Counted from the first letter of the stretch, positions 43,449 to 52,761 are shown. The stretch is DNA of 64,000 bases from Martinezella multihospitum (GCF_900094585.1 NZ_FMAG01000001.1:1254530-1318529), one strand, 5' to 3'. Notes: generated by a model not told the origin, from the sequence alone. A program made the numbers and translations.

Positions 43449-45215
43449 ATGACAAAAATTCTTCCCCGTAAAGATGTCGTTATCGTCGGTCTCGGCTGGA
43501 CCGGTGCCATTCTCGCGCATGAGTTGACCGAACAGGGACTGGATGTTCTCGCGATCGAGCGTGGTCCCTGGCGAGACACGGCAACGGATTTCAACATCGG
43601 CTATGTGCAGGACGAGCTGCGCTACGGCATCCGGCGCGACCTTTTCCTGCAGCCGCGCGTCGAGGCGATGACGATGCGCAACAATCTCTCGCAGACGGCC
43701 TTGCCGATGCGCGACTACGGCTCCTTTCTGCCCGGCAATGGCGTCGGCGGGGCGGGTGTTCATTGGAACGGCCATACCTGGCGCTTCTGGGACAGCGATT
43801 TTCGCATCAAATCCCACCTGACCGAGCGTTATGGTGCGTCGAAGTCCGACGGCCTTCAGCTTCAGGATTGGGGCGTAACGGGCGAGGAGATGGAGCCCTA
43901 CTACGACAAGTTCGAATATCTGGCCGGTATTTCGGGCAAGGCCGGGAACATCAAGGGACAAATTCAGGAGGGCGGCAATCCCTTCGAGGATCCGCGTGCA
44001 CGGGATTATCCGTTGCCGCCGATGCAGATGAGTTATGCGCCAAGCCTTTTTGCCGACGCAGCGCGCAAGCTCGGTTATCACCCGTTCCCGACCCCGTCGG
44101 CGAACTTGTCGAAGGCCTACATCAATCCACTTGGAATCGCGATGGGCGAATGTACCCTCTGCGGCTTCTGCGAACGCTTCGGCTGCGCCAACTATTCCAA
44201 GGCCAGCGCGCAGACGACGATCCTGCCCGTCTTGATGAAGAAGAGGAATTTCGAGCTGCGTACGGACAGCGAAGTGTTGCGCATCGATCTCGACGGCTCA
44301 GGCAAGATGGCCAAGGGTGTCACCTATGTCGATACGTCCGACGAAGAGTTCTTCCAGCCCGCCGATTTGGTGCTGCTATGCGCCTACGGTCTTCACAATG
44401 TGCGTCTGATGCTGCTGTCGGGCATCGGCAAGCCCTATGATCCGAATAGCGGCGAGGGCGTGGTGGGGCGCAATTACTGTTACCAGACCAATGCAGGCAT
44501 GCAGGTTTTCTTCGACGACAAGAATTTCAATCCCTTCATCGCTTCCGGCGCGCTCGGCCAGACCGTCGATGATTTCAATGGCGATGCCTTCGATCATGGG
44601 TCTGTCGATTTCGTCGGCGGGGCCGGGATCAACTGCATTCCCACAAACGGCAGGCCGATCGCCATGCGCCCTGTGCCTCCCGGTACGCCGCGTTGGGGAT
44701 CGAAATGGAAAGCTGCGACCACCCAAGCCTACAAGAGCACCATGACCTACAGCTCACAGGGTTCGAGCTATCCGACGCAGGGCAATTATCTCGATCTCGA
44801 TCCGACCTATAAGGATCGTTTTGGACGGCCATTGCTGCGCATCACCTTCGATTTTCCAGACAATGATCTGAAGATGTCCAATTATGTTTCCGATCGGATG
44901 GAGGATATCGCCAGGACGCTGGGTGCGCGCCAGTACAACGCCGCCCGGCGCAAGAAGGGCTGGGATTCGGTGCCCTATCAGAGCACGCACAATACCGGCG
45001 GCGCGATCATGGGGGGCGATCCGAAAACCAGTGCGGTCAACCGTTACCTGCAGAACTGGGATGTGCCGAACCTGTTCGTCATCGGTGCCTCCGCCTTTGC
45101 GCACAATGCCGGCAAGAACCCGACGGGAACGGTCGGTGCCCTGGCCTTTGTCGCAGCCGATGCGATCCGCAACAAATATCTCCGCAACCCCGGTGCTCCC
45201 CTGGTGTCAGCATGA
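43449..45215 (+). CDS. GMC-family flavoprotein, gluconate 2-dehydrogenase large-subunit type
   Basis: A 588-residue FAD enzyme. The dinucleotide-binding motif is VVIVGLGWTGAILAHELTEQG, given in part (residues 9-17 carry GLGWTG), and GNGVGGAGVHWNGHTWRF is the conserved FAD-contact block. A cysteine set CTLCGFCERFGC near residue 235 resembles the Fe-S binding cysteines described for fructose and glucose dehydrogenases. The C-terminal THNTGGAIMG and NPTGTVGALAF carry the active-site His. The start at 43449 has AGGAGG upstream; the longer open frame overlaps the small subunit. It oxidises a sugar acid, polyol or sugar in the periplasm. Confidence 0.88.
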   Translation: MTKILPRKDVVIVGLGWTGAILAHELTEQGLDVLAIERGPWRDTATDFNIGYVQDELRYGIRRDLFLQPRVEAMTMRNNLSQTALPMRDYGSFLPGNGVGGAGVHWNGHTWRFWDSDFRIKSHLTERYGASKSDGLQLQDWGVTGEEMEPYYDKFEYLAGISGKAGNIKGQIQEGGNPFEDPRARDYPLPPMQMSYAPSLFADAARKLGYHPFPTPSANLSKAYINPLGIAMGECTLCGFCERFGCANYSKASAQTTILPVLMKKRNFELRTDSEVLRIDLDGSGKMAKGVTYVDTSDEEFFQPADLVLLCAYGLHNVRLMLLSGIGKPYDPNSGEGVVGRNYCYQTNAGMQVFFDDKNFNPFIASGALGQTVDDFNGDAFDHGSVDFVGGAGINCIPTNGRPIAMRPVPPGTPRWGSKWKAATTQAYKSTMTYSSQGSSYPTQGNYLDLDPTYKDRFGRPLLRITFDFPDNDLKMSNYVSDRMEDIARTLGARQYNAARRKKGWDSVPYQSTHNTGGAIMGGDPKTSAVNRYLQNWDVPNLFVIGASAFAHNAGKNPTGTVGALAFVAADAIRNKYLRNPGAPLVSA

Positions 45216-46441
45216 TGAAGAAGCTCTCCATTCTGATCGCATTCGGTGCCCTCTCGGCATCCGCCAGTACCGCTTTTGCAGATTCCACGGATCTCGCGGA
45301 TCGCGTTATCAATGGCCGCTATCAGGCCGTTCTCGGCGACTGTTCGGCCTGTCACACGAAGCAGGGCGGACAGCCTTTTGCCGGCGGCGAGCCCTTGCAG
45401 ACGCCATTCGGCGCCCTGGTGCCGCCGAACATCACACCGGACAGGGAAACCGGCATCGGCAACTGGAGTGAGGCCGATTTCATCCGCATGATGAAGACCG
45501 GTACCGGCCATGATGGCATCCGGCTCTATCCGGCCATGCCCTATCCGGCCTATAGCAAGATGTCGGACAAAGATCTCTCCGAGATGTGGGCCTATCTGAC
45601 CACGCTGCAACCGGTGAAGAACAAGGTCGTCGCCAATCAACTGCCGTTTCCGCTCAATATCCGGCTATCCATGTGGGGATGGAATCTCCTCAATTTCGAT
45701 CCCGCGCCTTTCGTGCCGGACGAGACGCAGACGGCCGAATGGAATAGGGGTGCCTATCTCGTCCAGGGGCCAGGGCATTGCGCGACGTGCCATTCGCCCA
45801 AATCCTTCCTCGGGGCCGACAAGGACTCTCAATTCCTGCAGGGCGCTTCGCTGCAGGGCTGGTATGCTCCGAACATCACCGGCGACCCGCATATCGGCAT
45901 TGGCGCCTGGAGCGAGGACGACATCGTCACCTATCTGAAAACGGGCTCGACGGATAAGACCATTGCCTCGGGGCCGATGGCGGAGGCCATCGCGCAGTCG
46001 ACCTCGCAGATGAAGGATGCCGACCTGAAGGCGATTGCGGTCTATCTGAAGAGCCTTTCAGCGGGTTCCTCGGATAAGCCCGCGCCGCTGAAGGCGGATG
46101 ACGGACGCATGGTGGCGGGCGCCGCAATCTATCACGACACCTGTTCCGCGTGCCACGGCATGGATGGAAAGGGTGCCATGCCGCTGTTTCCGGCGCTGGC
46201 TGGCAACAGTCTTGTCCTGCAGTCAAGTGCGGAAACGCTTGCCCATGTCGTTCTGGCGGGAAGCCAGGCTGTTCATACCTCGTCCAAGCAAACAACCCCG
46301 GCCATGCCGTCCTTTGCCTGGAGACTCAATGATCAGCAGGTTAGCGACGTGCTGACCTATGTCCGCAACAGCTGGGGCAATGCGGCAGCCCCCGTCAGTG
46401 CGGGCGATGTCAGCGATATAAGAGGAAATGCTCAGGACTAG
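45212..46441 (+). CDS. Membrane-associated triheme cytochrome c subunit
   Basis: A 409-residue protein with a Sec signal (residues 1-23, cut after AFA) and three heme-binding CxxCH motifs: CSACH at 44-48, CATCH at 190-194 and CSACH at 311-315. This is the standard layout of the cytochrome subunit of gluconate, sorbitol and alcohol dehydrogenases. It passes electrons from the flavoprotein to ubiquinone at the outer face of the inner membrane. It overlaps the flavoprotein stop by ATGA. It lacks an evident C-terminal membrane anchor, so attachment may be through an amphipathic segment. Confidence 0.92.
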   Translation: MMKKLSILIAFGALSASASTAFADSTDLADRVINGRYQAVLGDCSACHTKQGGQPFAGGEPLQTPFGALVPPNITPDRETGIGNWSEADFIRMMKTGTGHDGIRLYPAMPYPAYSKMSDKDLSEMWAYLTTLQPVKNKVVANQLPFPLNIRLSMWGWNLLNFDPAPFVPDETQTAEWNRGAYLVQGPGHCATCHSPKSFLGADKDSQFLQGASLQGWYAPNITGDPHIGIGAWSEDDIVTYLKTGSTDKTIASGPMAEAIAQSTSQMKDADLKAIAVYLKSLSAGSSDKPAPLKADDGRMVAGAAIYHDTCSACHGMDGKGAMPLFPALAGNSLVLQSSAETLAHVVLAGSQAVHTSSKQTTPAMPSFAWRLNDQQVSDVLTYVRNSWGNAAAPVSAGDVSDIRGNAQD

Positions 46442-46495
46442 TGAGGCCTATAATTGCGGGCGAGGATAGCGCATCCTCGCTTCGCATCAACCATG

Positions 46496-47128
46496 TCACT
46501 GTTTGCGATAGGTACCCTGCAGGGTTACACCGGCGGCGAAATCGCACACACCCGCCTGCGACACGTGCCAGGTCTTTGTGTTGAGGCGATCGAGGTCGAT
46601 CTTGCACGCGTCTCTGGAGAGTTCAGCATGTTCTTTCGCCAGGGGTACGACACCGTCGAGACCGTCGGCATTGACATCGCCGGCATCTGCTCCGCCAGGG
46701 CCGACGAAGGTCGAGGAGAGTGAAACTGCGAGGAGACCATCGACCGGTCCGAAGATGGCAAGGTGGCCCTCATTGCCGTCGGCGCTGTTCGACTGGAAAT
46801 CCGTCGAAGCGCTTTGCCCGCCCTTGGTCCTCAAGAGAGACGCAATCTGGTCGTCATAAGCCTGCCGGGCGCATGCCGCATCGCCGCAGGACTGCACTTT
46901 GGTAATCCAGCGCCGTTGCCGTTCCCGGATCTTGTCGGCATCATCGCGTTTCAGTGCGGCGGCATAGAGATCCCCCACAATCGCATCGCGGGCAAGCAGC
47001 GATTTATCCTGACAGATCATATGGTCGCTTGGCGAGCCCGGCTTTGCGCAATCGATCCCTGCAGCTTCGACAGGTATGGCAGAAAGGCCGATGATGATCA
47101 TCGCCGAAACGGATATTGCTATCTTCAT
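46496..47128 (-). CDS. Secreted LprI-like (DUF1311) protein
   Basis: A 210-residue protein with a signal peptide (residues 1-22, cut near VEA-AG). The LprI/DUF1311 region (about residues 24-95) has the cysteines in IDCAKPGSPSDHMICQD, and CGDAACARQAYDDQI, which is typical of lysozyme-inhibitor LprI-like domains. The C-terminal 110 residues are a less conserved, aspartate-rich domain. GGAGG stands six bases before the ATG at 47128. Some family members inhibit lysozyme, but most are uncharacterised. It converges on the cytochrome gene. Confidence 0.75.
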   Translation of the reverse strand: MKIAISVSAMIIIGLSAIPVEAAGIDCAKPGSPSDHMICQDKSLLARDAIVGDLYAAALKRDDADKIRERQRRWITKVQSCGDAACARQAYDDQIASLLRTKGGQSASTDFQSNSADGNEGHLAIFGPVDGLLAVSLSSTFVGPGGADAGDVNADGLDGVVPLAKEHAELSRDACKIDLDRLNTKTWHVSQAGVCDFAAGVTLQGTYRKQ

Positions 47129-47297
47129 GAGTACCTCCATCACACGACACATCAGCTAACTATGGCTGCTCGCGGCTTCGTAAAGATCATGCCGGCGTGC
47201 AGCCAAACTGGGCCGAATATCGCGCCGGCATTTGAAGATCGTGGGTATCCTCCTAATTTGCACAGTCTGAGCAGATGGATGTCGATGGGGAGGCCAC

Positions 47298-47804
47298 GTG
47301 GAAGGCGAAACGCAACTGTCCGGCAGGATCACATTCCTGATTGTCGGTTCCTTGTTTCTTGCCATCGCTATCGGGATGGGAGCTTTGGCCCTTTACCTCT
47401 ACCGAATCTATGCCAATGCGACCGCCATGGCGGCATGCACGGTTTTCTCCTGGGCGTTCGCCAGCATGGTCATATCGATGGCACTCGTGCTGCTGACCTC
47501 GAGAAACACCACCAAAGGCAAGGTCGGTACGAGGAGGGGGCAGGTGACGATCAGTCTCGGCAACAAGCTGGCCGGCTCCAGCGGTCACATTACCGGCGAT
47601 GGCGTCGAGGCCGAAGGCGAGACGAGAACGCGCATCACGAGCGTCGCGCCCTCGCTTTTCTTGATCCTGTCCTCGATCGGGCTCGCACTTCTCGGCCTCT
47701 TCCTCTTCGGGCGTCACCGGCTCGATCTGATCGGATCGGGAATGTTCATCGCGGTGGTGTTCTACATTGCGAACCGGAGCAGGCTGGCTTGGCCGCGCAA
47801 ATAG
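47298..47804 (+). CDS. Four-span membrane protein, unknown
   Basis: A 168-residue protein starting at a GTG with GGGAGG four bases upstream. Hydrophobic segments lie at about residues 8-32, 42-66, 113-134 and 143-160, with a hydrophilic 45-residue loop between spans 2 and 3. I do not recognise a family. It is divergent from the LprI-like gene and convergent with the monooxygenase gene. No function can be inferred. Confidence 0.65.
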   Translation: MEGETQLSGRITFLIVGSLFLAIAIGMGALALYLYRIYANATAMAACTVFSWAFASMVISMALVLLTSRNTTKGKVGTRRGQVTISLGNKLAGSSGHITGDGVEAEGETRTRITSVAPSLFLILSSIGLALLGLFLFGRHRLDLIGSGMFIAVVFYIANRSRLAWPRK

Positions 47805-47906
47805 CCCCGTTCCCCCGGCAGGTCGCGGGATTAAGCGGCATTTCCCACCCGGCCAACCCAGCTCTTCCGCGGTCGGTCTTTGGTCTCCGCCGGGCCGAAC
47901 CATGCG

Positions 47907-49175
47907 TCAGGCGGCTTGCCTGCGACCGCCTTCGACCGAGTGATTTGCCTCCAACGGATCGAGATCGACCCGATATGCGAACAATTTGCGGTTGGCTCTG
48001 ACACTCATTGGAATGAACAGAGGCAGAAGCAGATCTCTCAGAAACAGGCTGAGCCGACTGTTTTTTCGTTTCCTGGAAGCATTTTGCCGGGTGAGCTTCA
48101 CCACGCGGGCAATGCGTGGGCGCCGCAAGGTCTCATAACGGGCAAAGGCAGCGCCGTAGTCGAGCGTATCCGCCAGACAGGATGAAAGGACCACGGCATC
48201 CTCTATGGCCATCGAGGCACCCTGGCCGGCATGCGGGCCGATGGCATGCGCGGCGTCGCCGAGCAACACCACCCGTCCGCTCGACCAGACCGGAAGCTGC
48301 GGCATGTCGAAGATGGGATAGCTGCGTTCGATCTGACCGATCGCCTGAAGGATCGATCTGTTGGGTTCGGGATCGTCGGCATGCATCTGGCGAACATGAG
48401 CGGCCAGTGCTGTCGGTTCCAGTGCGCGTACCGCATCGGGCGTATCGGCGGGGAAGGAATCGAACCAGTAGACGGGATGCGATGCGGTTTTGATATAGCC
48501 GAAGAAGGCTTGCTCGCCGAATGTCATGCGCATCACGCCATCCGTATCCGGTATATCGGCGTCAATAATGCCGCCTGTGCCGATCAGGCCGGTAAATTGC
48601 GGCAGGGGATAATCCGGAAATATTTGCGTGCGGACGAAGGATCGCAGTCCGTCGGCGGCGACGAGCAGGTCAACAGCAAGACCGGTCCCTTCGGAGAAGT
48701 TGAGCGTTACCGCATGCGCATGATTGTCGACCTTGGTCAAGCGCCGGCCAAATTGCACGACGATGCCCTCAGCCTGGCACTTCTCGATCAGGATGCCTGT
48801 GAGAACGCCGCGCTTGATGGTAACGGCGGGCGTGCCGAATGTCGCCAAATGGTCGCTCTGGTCGACGAGTGCAAGCCTTTTGCCGCGCGCATTGCAGAGC
48901 TCGATGGCGCGGGTCTCCAATCCCTGGCGCAATACTTCTTCGTAGCAGTCCACTGCTCGCAGCCCGTTCATGCCGTTGGAAGCGAGCGTCAGAAATTCTC
49001 CTTCGGACAAGGCGGCCTCTCTGGAGCGGGCTTCGAACAGTATCGGACGAAAGCCGAGCCTTGCCAGCCGCAGCGCAAGCACAAGTCCACCAATGCCGGC
49101 GCCGCATATGCCGATCGTCACCTCTGGGTTTGCTGCTCGTTTAATGGTTGCAGCGCGGTCTTCAATGGGGCACAT
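47907..49175 (-). CDS. FAD-dependent aromatic-ring monooxygenase
   Basis: A 422-residue flavoprotein hydroxylase. The Rossmann motif is GICGAGIGGLVLALRL (about residues 22-37), the DG motif is LLVAADGLRSFVR and the second FAD motif is GRVVLLGDAAHAIGPHAGQGA (given in part as LLGDAAHAIGPHAG). It is similar in layout to salicylate and 3-hydroxybenzoate hydroxylases and to TetX-like enzymes. The ATG at 49175 has a good GAAGGAAG site. The divergent MarR gene 27 nt away probably controls it in response to the substrate or a phenolic. No ring-cleavage genes are next to it. Confidence 0.86.
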   Translation of the reverse strand: MCPIEDRAATIKRAANPEVTIGICGAGIGGLVLALRLARLGFRPILFEARSREAALSEGEFLTLASNGMNGLRAVDCYEEVLRQGLETRAIELCNARGKRLALVDQSDHLATFGTPAVTIKRGVLTGILIEKCQAEGIVVQFGRRLTKVDNHAHAVTLNFSEGTGLAVDLLVAADGLRSFVRTQIFPDYPLPQFTGLIGTGGIIDADIPDTDGVMRMTFGEQAFFGYIKTASHPVYWFDSFPADTPDAVRALEPTALAAHVRQMHADDPEPNRSILQAIGQIERSYPIFDMPQLPVWSSGRVVLLGDAAHAIGPHAGQGASMAIEDAVVLSSCLADTLDYGAAFARYETLRRPRIARVVKLTRQNASRKRKNSRLSLFLRDLLLPLFIPMSVRANRKLFAYRVDLDPLEANHSVEGGRRQAA

Positions 49176-49202
49176 TGTTTCTTCCTTCTAATAGTTTAAT
49201 AA

Positions 49203-49697
49203 ATGAATTATTCGATGATCGAAGAAAAGTCAAATGAAGATGAGCATCGTCTCGTGGAAGCCATCAGCCATGCCTGCATGCGCTGGCAGGAGGCGACAGA
49301 GAGTTTCGACGAAACCTTCGGCAAGCTGCATGGGCTCAATAGCGCCGAGCGGCGCTGCCTCAGCGTGATCATGCGCGCGCCGCAACCTGCGAACGCCGTC
49401 GCCAAAGCTATCGGCCTTGCGCCTCCGTCGGTTACGGCCTTGATCGATCGCCTTTCGGCGCGCGACCTTCTCCACCGCGTTCCCGATCCGAATGACCGGC
49501 GTCGCGTGCTGGTGGCGCCCTCCGAGAAGGCGATCAGGCTGGGACGCGAAGCCTATGGCCCAATCGCGCAGGCCGGCGCGCAGATGCTCAAACAGTTTTC
49601 CGAGGCGGAAAAGCAGGTGGTCTTGCGCTTCGTCACGCAAGCCATCGAGATGCAGGAGCGGGAACTCGAGCGGCTGCTGCGGCAAGACAAAAGCTGA
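49203..49697 (+). CDS. MarR family transcriptional regulator
   Basis: A 164-residue regulator with the MarR winged helix (ANAVAKAIGLAPPSVTALIDRL as recognition region, then the wing DPNDRRRVLVAPSEKA). It lacks a ribosome binding site at 49203 and at the next in-frame ATG at 49215, and its promoter must lie inside the start of the divergent monooxygenase gene. It may be translated from a leaderless mRNA. MarR proteins usually repress the divergent gene and are released by small aromatic ligands. Confidence 0.85.
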   Translation: MNYSMIEEKSNEDEHRLVEAISHACMRWQEATESFDETFGKLHGLNSAERRCLSVIMRAPQPANAVAKAIGLAPPSVTALIDRLSARDLLHRVPDPNDRRRVLVAPSEKAIRLGREAYGPIAQAGAQMLKQFSEAEKQVVLRFVTQAIEMQERELERLLRQDKS

Positions 49698-49731
49698 TTT
49701 CGGTCGACGAAAGGTGGGTGTTCGGTCGGCT

Positions 49732-49760
49732 CTTGAACTCGATAGGGTGACATCTCATTT
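49732..49760 (+). promoter_or_regulatory. Candidate RpoH (heat-shock) promoter for the HtrA-like gene
   Basis: CTTG at 49732-49735 and CTCATTT at 49754-49760 with an 18-nt spacer resemble the alphaproteobacterial RpoH pattern CTTG-N17/18-CYTATNT (six of seven positions in the -10). It lies about 100 nt upstream of the protease start. Confidence 0.4.
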
Positions 49761-49858
49761 GAATAGTCACCACTTCAATCTGTCGAACTGACAGCCTCCT
49801 GCCTTCCAACAGTTGCTGCCGTTCCTCTATGTGACGCGTTTGCGTCCTAGGAGTTTTC

Positions 49859-50821
49859 ATGGGCTTCATTGATCGTGACATCCAGCCGTCATCCGATGCC
49901 GGGCTGCTGGATGCCTATTCTCAATCGGTATCGAGTGCCGTCGATCTCGTCGGGCCGGCCGTCAGCCGGATCGAGCGTTTGGGCGGCCGCGCCGGACATG
50001 GTTCCGGCTTCGCCATTTCGCCGGATGGCCTGGTCGTGACAAACAATCACGTTGTCGACGACGCCAAGGCCGTGCGCATCAAGACCCCGGAAGGGGCGAC
50101 CGTCGAGGGAAGGGTGCTCGGACGCGATCCGGATACTGATCTTGCGCTCATTCGCGCCAATGACTGGCCGGGCAATTGGGCGAGACTCGGGGATTCCAAA
50201 TCGCTGAAGCGCGGTCACATCGCGATCGCCATCGGCAATCCGCTTGGTTTCGAATGGACCGTCACCGCCGGCATCGTCTCGGCGCTTGGCCGCTCCATGC
50301 GTGCAGCGAGCGGGCGGCTGATGGAGGACATCATCCAGACGGATGCGGCGCTCAACCCCGGAAATTCCGGCGGTCCGCTGGTTTCGTCCGCGGGCGAGGT
50401 GATCGGCGTCAATACCGCCGTCATCCAGGGCGCGCAGAGCATCGCATTCTCGGTCGCCTCCAACACGGCCAAGCATGTGGTGTCCGAAATCTTGCGTTTC
50501 GGCCATGTCAGGCGCGCCTATATCGGCATCGCCGCCGATACGGTTGAGCTGCATCGGCGGATCGCGCTGGAAGCTGGCGTCACCCATTCGACGGCGGTGC
50601 GTTTGCGTCGTGTCGAAAAGGATAGTCCCGCCGAAAAGGGCGGGCTGCAGGAGGGTGACTATCTGCTTGCCATCGACGGCCATGCCGTATCCGGCATAGA
50701 CGACGTCGTCCGTCTGCTCGATGGCGACAAGATCGACACCGAGATCGAGGTCTTGATCTTCAGTGTCGGTGGTCTGATCGAGCGCAGGCAGGTGAAACCG
50801 TCGGCACGGCCGGCCATCTAA
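49859..50821 (+). CDS. HtrA/DegP-like serine protease with PDZ domain
   Basis: A 320-residue S1C protease. The catalytic triad is His64 in TNNHVVDD, Asp94 in DPDTDLALIRA and Ser170 in NPGNSGGPL. One PDZ domain follows (about residues 215-310, with AEKGGLQEGDYLLAIDG). No signal peptide or membrane anchor is visible in the first 40 residues, unlike DegP/DegS, so it may be cytoplasmic. Length fits single-PDZ trypsin-like proteases. TAGGAG precedes the ATG. An RpoH-like promoter lies upstream and an intrinsic terminator follows, so it is an independent unit. Confidence 0.88.
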   Translation: MGFIDRDIQPSSDAGLLDAYSQSVSSAVDLVGPAVSRIERLGGRAGHGSGFAISPDGLVVTNNHVVDDAKAVRIKTPEGATVEGRVLGRDPDTDLALIRANDWPGNWARLGDSKSLKRGHIAIAIGNPLGFEWTVTAGIVSALGRSMRAASGRLMEDIIQTDAALNPGNSGGPLVSSAGEVIGVNTAVIQGAQSIAFSVASNTAKHVVSEILRFGHVRRAYIGIAADTVELHRRIALEAGVTHSTAVRLRRVEKDSPAEKGGLQEGDYLLAIDGHAVSGIDDVVRLLDGDKIDTEIEVLIFSVGGLIERRQVKPSARPAI

Positions 50822-50843
50822 GCGAAGACGCGAACGTATAATG

Positions 50844-50883
50844 TCGGCAGCGCCGTATTCACGACGCTGCCGATTGTTTGTTT
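50844..50883 (+). terminator. Rho-independent terminator after the HtrA-like gene
   Basis: TCGGCAGCG and CGCTGCCGA form a perfect 9-bp stem with a 12-nt loop, 22 nt past the stop, followed by TTGTTTGTTT. It lies between convergent genes and overlaps the last bases of the SDR gene's downstream side. Confidence 0.78.
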
Positions 50884-51658
50884 ACCCCCTGCCGACGAGC
50901 GGCATCTTCGTTGCCATGACGGTCATTGAGAGCACATTGGCATCGAGCGGCAGCGTCGCCATGTAGACGACGGCGCGGGCGACATGCTCGGCCGAGATCG
51001 TCGGTTCGGCGGCGGTCTCACCATTCGCCTGCAGCACGCCGGCGCTCATCCGCGCCGTCATATCGGTGGCGGCATTGCCGATATCGATCTGGCCGCAGGC
51101 GATATCGAAGGGACGGCCGTCGAGCGCCGTCGATTTCGTCAGGCCTGTAATGGCGTGCTTCGTGGCCGTATAGGGTGCGGAATGCGGTCGCGGCGTCGTT
51201 GCCGAGATCGAGCCGTTATTGATGATGCGGCCGCCTTGCGGCACCTGGGATTTCATCAGGCGGAAGGCCTGCTGCGTGCAGAGGAACGCGCCCGTCAGGT
51301 TCGCACCGAGAATGGCGTTCCATTGCTCGAAGCTCAACTCCTCCATCGGCACGGCCGGCAGGCCCATGCCGGCATTGTTGACCAGAAGGTCGAGGCGGCC
51401 ATATCGACCGGCGATGGCATCGAAGAGGCTGCGAACCGAAATGGGATCGCTGACATCGGCCGCAGCCGCAAGAAATTCCGCCCCGGTCTCCTCCGAAAGC
51501 TCACGGGCAGCTTTTTCGAGAACGTCAACCCTGCGCCCCGAGATGACGACCTTGAAGCCCGCCGAGCCGAGCGCCTTGGCGATGGCGCGGCCGATGCCCG
51601 TGCCGCCGCCGGTCACCAGCGCGATTGCGTCTTGTGCGTTCGATGACACCTCCGTCAT
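50882..51658 (-). CDS. Short-chain dehydrogenase/reductase at the end of the tetronate operon
   Basis: A 258-residue SDR with cofactor motif [12 protein letters not shown] (about residues 15-26), NNAGMG at 95-100, catalytic Ser in NNGSISAT and the pair in YTATKHA. The C-terminus [17 protein letters not shown] is unusual for FabG-like members and more like serine/3-hydroxyacid dehydrogenase relatives. It overlaps the denD stop by ATGA, so it is translated with the tetronate genes. It could oxidise another C4 sugar acid or a related alcohol. It is not part of the pathway as I know it. Confidence 0.85.
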   Translation of the reverse strand: MTEVSSNAQDAIALVTGGGTGIGRAIAKALGSAGFKVVISGRRVDVLEKAARELSEETGAEFLAAAADVSDPISVRSLFDAIAGRYGRLDLLVNNAGMGLPAVPMEELSFEQWNAILGANLTGAFLCTQQAFRLMKSQVPQGGRIINNGSISATTPRPHSAPYTATKHAITGLTKSTALDGRPFDIACGQIDIGNAATDMTARMSAGVLQANGETAAEPTISAEHVARAVVYMATLPLDANVLSMTVMATKMPLVGRG

Positions 51659-52641
51659 GCAACCCTCCCGTCAAGTTCGTCTTCGATATGTGCTTGCAGG
51701 ATTTCGTCGAAGCTCTGTTCTGCCTTGAAGCCGAGATCGCTCGCCCGCTTGGCGTCGAATTGCGTCGCCCAACCGGAAACGATGCCCTCGATCACCGGAT
51801 CGGGTTCGCGGCGGATCAGCGCAACTGCCTTGTCGCCGCCGACGCGGCGGAGTGCATCGATCTCATCGGAAACGAGTGCCGAGAGCCCGGGCATGGTGAG
51901 ATTGCGTCGCGGCCCGACCTTCGCCGTATCGAGCGTTGCAGCATGCACGAAGAAGCCAACCGCCGAGCGCGGACTCGCAAACCAGTGACGCACCGTATCG
52001 CTAACGGGCAGGATGGCTTGCCTGCCGACAAGCGGTTCGCGCAGGATGTTGGAGAAGAAGCCGGAAGCCGCTTTGTTCGGGGCGCCGGGGCGCACGCAGA
52101 TGGTCGGCAATCTGATGCCGATGCCATCGAAAATGCCGCGACGCGAATAATCGGCAAGCAGGAGTTCTGCAATCGCCTTCTGCGTGCCGTAGCTCGTCAG
52201 CGGCGCGGTCAGGAATTCGTCGCCGATGACCTCGGGAAAGGGAGTGCCGAACACGGCGATGGAGGAGGCGAAGATGACGCGTGGGGTATAAGCGGATTTC
52301 AGGCCTTGCTGGCGAATGGCCTCGAAGAGCGCCCGCGTGCCGTCGAGATTGACGGAATACCCCTTGTCGAAATCGGCCTCGGCTTCGCCGGAGACGATGG
52401 CCGCGAGATGAAAGATCATATCCGGCCGGTCTTCGATGAGCTTCTCGGCAGCGCCTGATGTCGCAAGGTCGACCGTCAGGGTGTTCGATATGGATGCCAG
52501 CGCCTCCGGTGCCGACGGCTGGAAGGCATCGACCAGCGTCAGGCGATCGATGGTCTTGCCGAAAACTTTCGGCTCGGCGGCGATGCGGTTGACAAGCTTG
52601 CGGCCGACCATGCCCGCAGCACCCAGGATCAAAACATGCAT
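51655..52641 (-). CDS. denD: D-erythronate dehydrogenase-type NAD-dependent epimerase/dehydratase
   Basis: A 328-residue extended SDR. It has [13 protein letters not shown] (residues 4-16), the region [18 protein letters not shown], and the catalytic YGTQKAIAE. In the tetronate cluster, DenD oxidises D-erythronate to 2-oxo-D-erythronate with NAD+, which OtnI then isomerises. GGGAGGA stands just upstream of the ATG at 52641; the longer frame to 52821 runs through the RIME element and is not coding. The symbol rests on family and context. It overlaps the next SDR by four bases. Confidence 0.82.
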   Translation of the reverse strand: MHVLILGAAGMVGRKLVNRIAAEPKVFGKTIDRLTLVDAFQPSAPEALASISNTLTVDLATSGAAEKLIEDRPDMIFHLAAIVSGEAEADFDKGYSVNLDGTRALFEAIRQQGLKSAYTPRVIFASSIAVFGTPFPEVIGDEFLTAPLTSYGTQKAIAELLLADYSRRGIFDGIGIRLPTICVRPGAPNKAASGFFSNILREPLVGRQAILPVSDTVRHWFASPRSAVGFFVHAATLDTAKVGPRRNLTMPGLSALVSDEIDALRRVGGDKAVALIRREPDPVIEGIVSGWATQFDAKRASDLGFKAEQSFDEILQAHIEDELDGRVA

Positions 52642-52660
52642 ATCGGATTTTCCTCCCAAT

Positions 52661-52761
52661 AGAGCAATTCCAGGAAAAGTGCGTAGCGGTTTTCCGTCCG
52701 GAATTGCGAGAAACAAACAGACGAGGCGGTTCACGGATTCAGTGAAAAGCTGAACCGCTCC
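52661..52761. repeat. RIME-type rhizobial intergenic mosaic element
   Basis: A 101-bp element with two imperfect palindromes: GCAATTCC...GGAATTGC (inner arms GGAAAA/TTTTCC) and GCGGTTCA...TGAACCGC. The arrangement and sequence agree with the RIME1 family known from Rhizobium, Sinorhizobium and Agrobacterium. It sits between otnI and denD, inside the tetronate operon. This is the only copy I see in the window. Confidence 0.8.
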
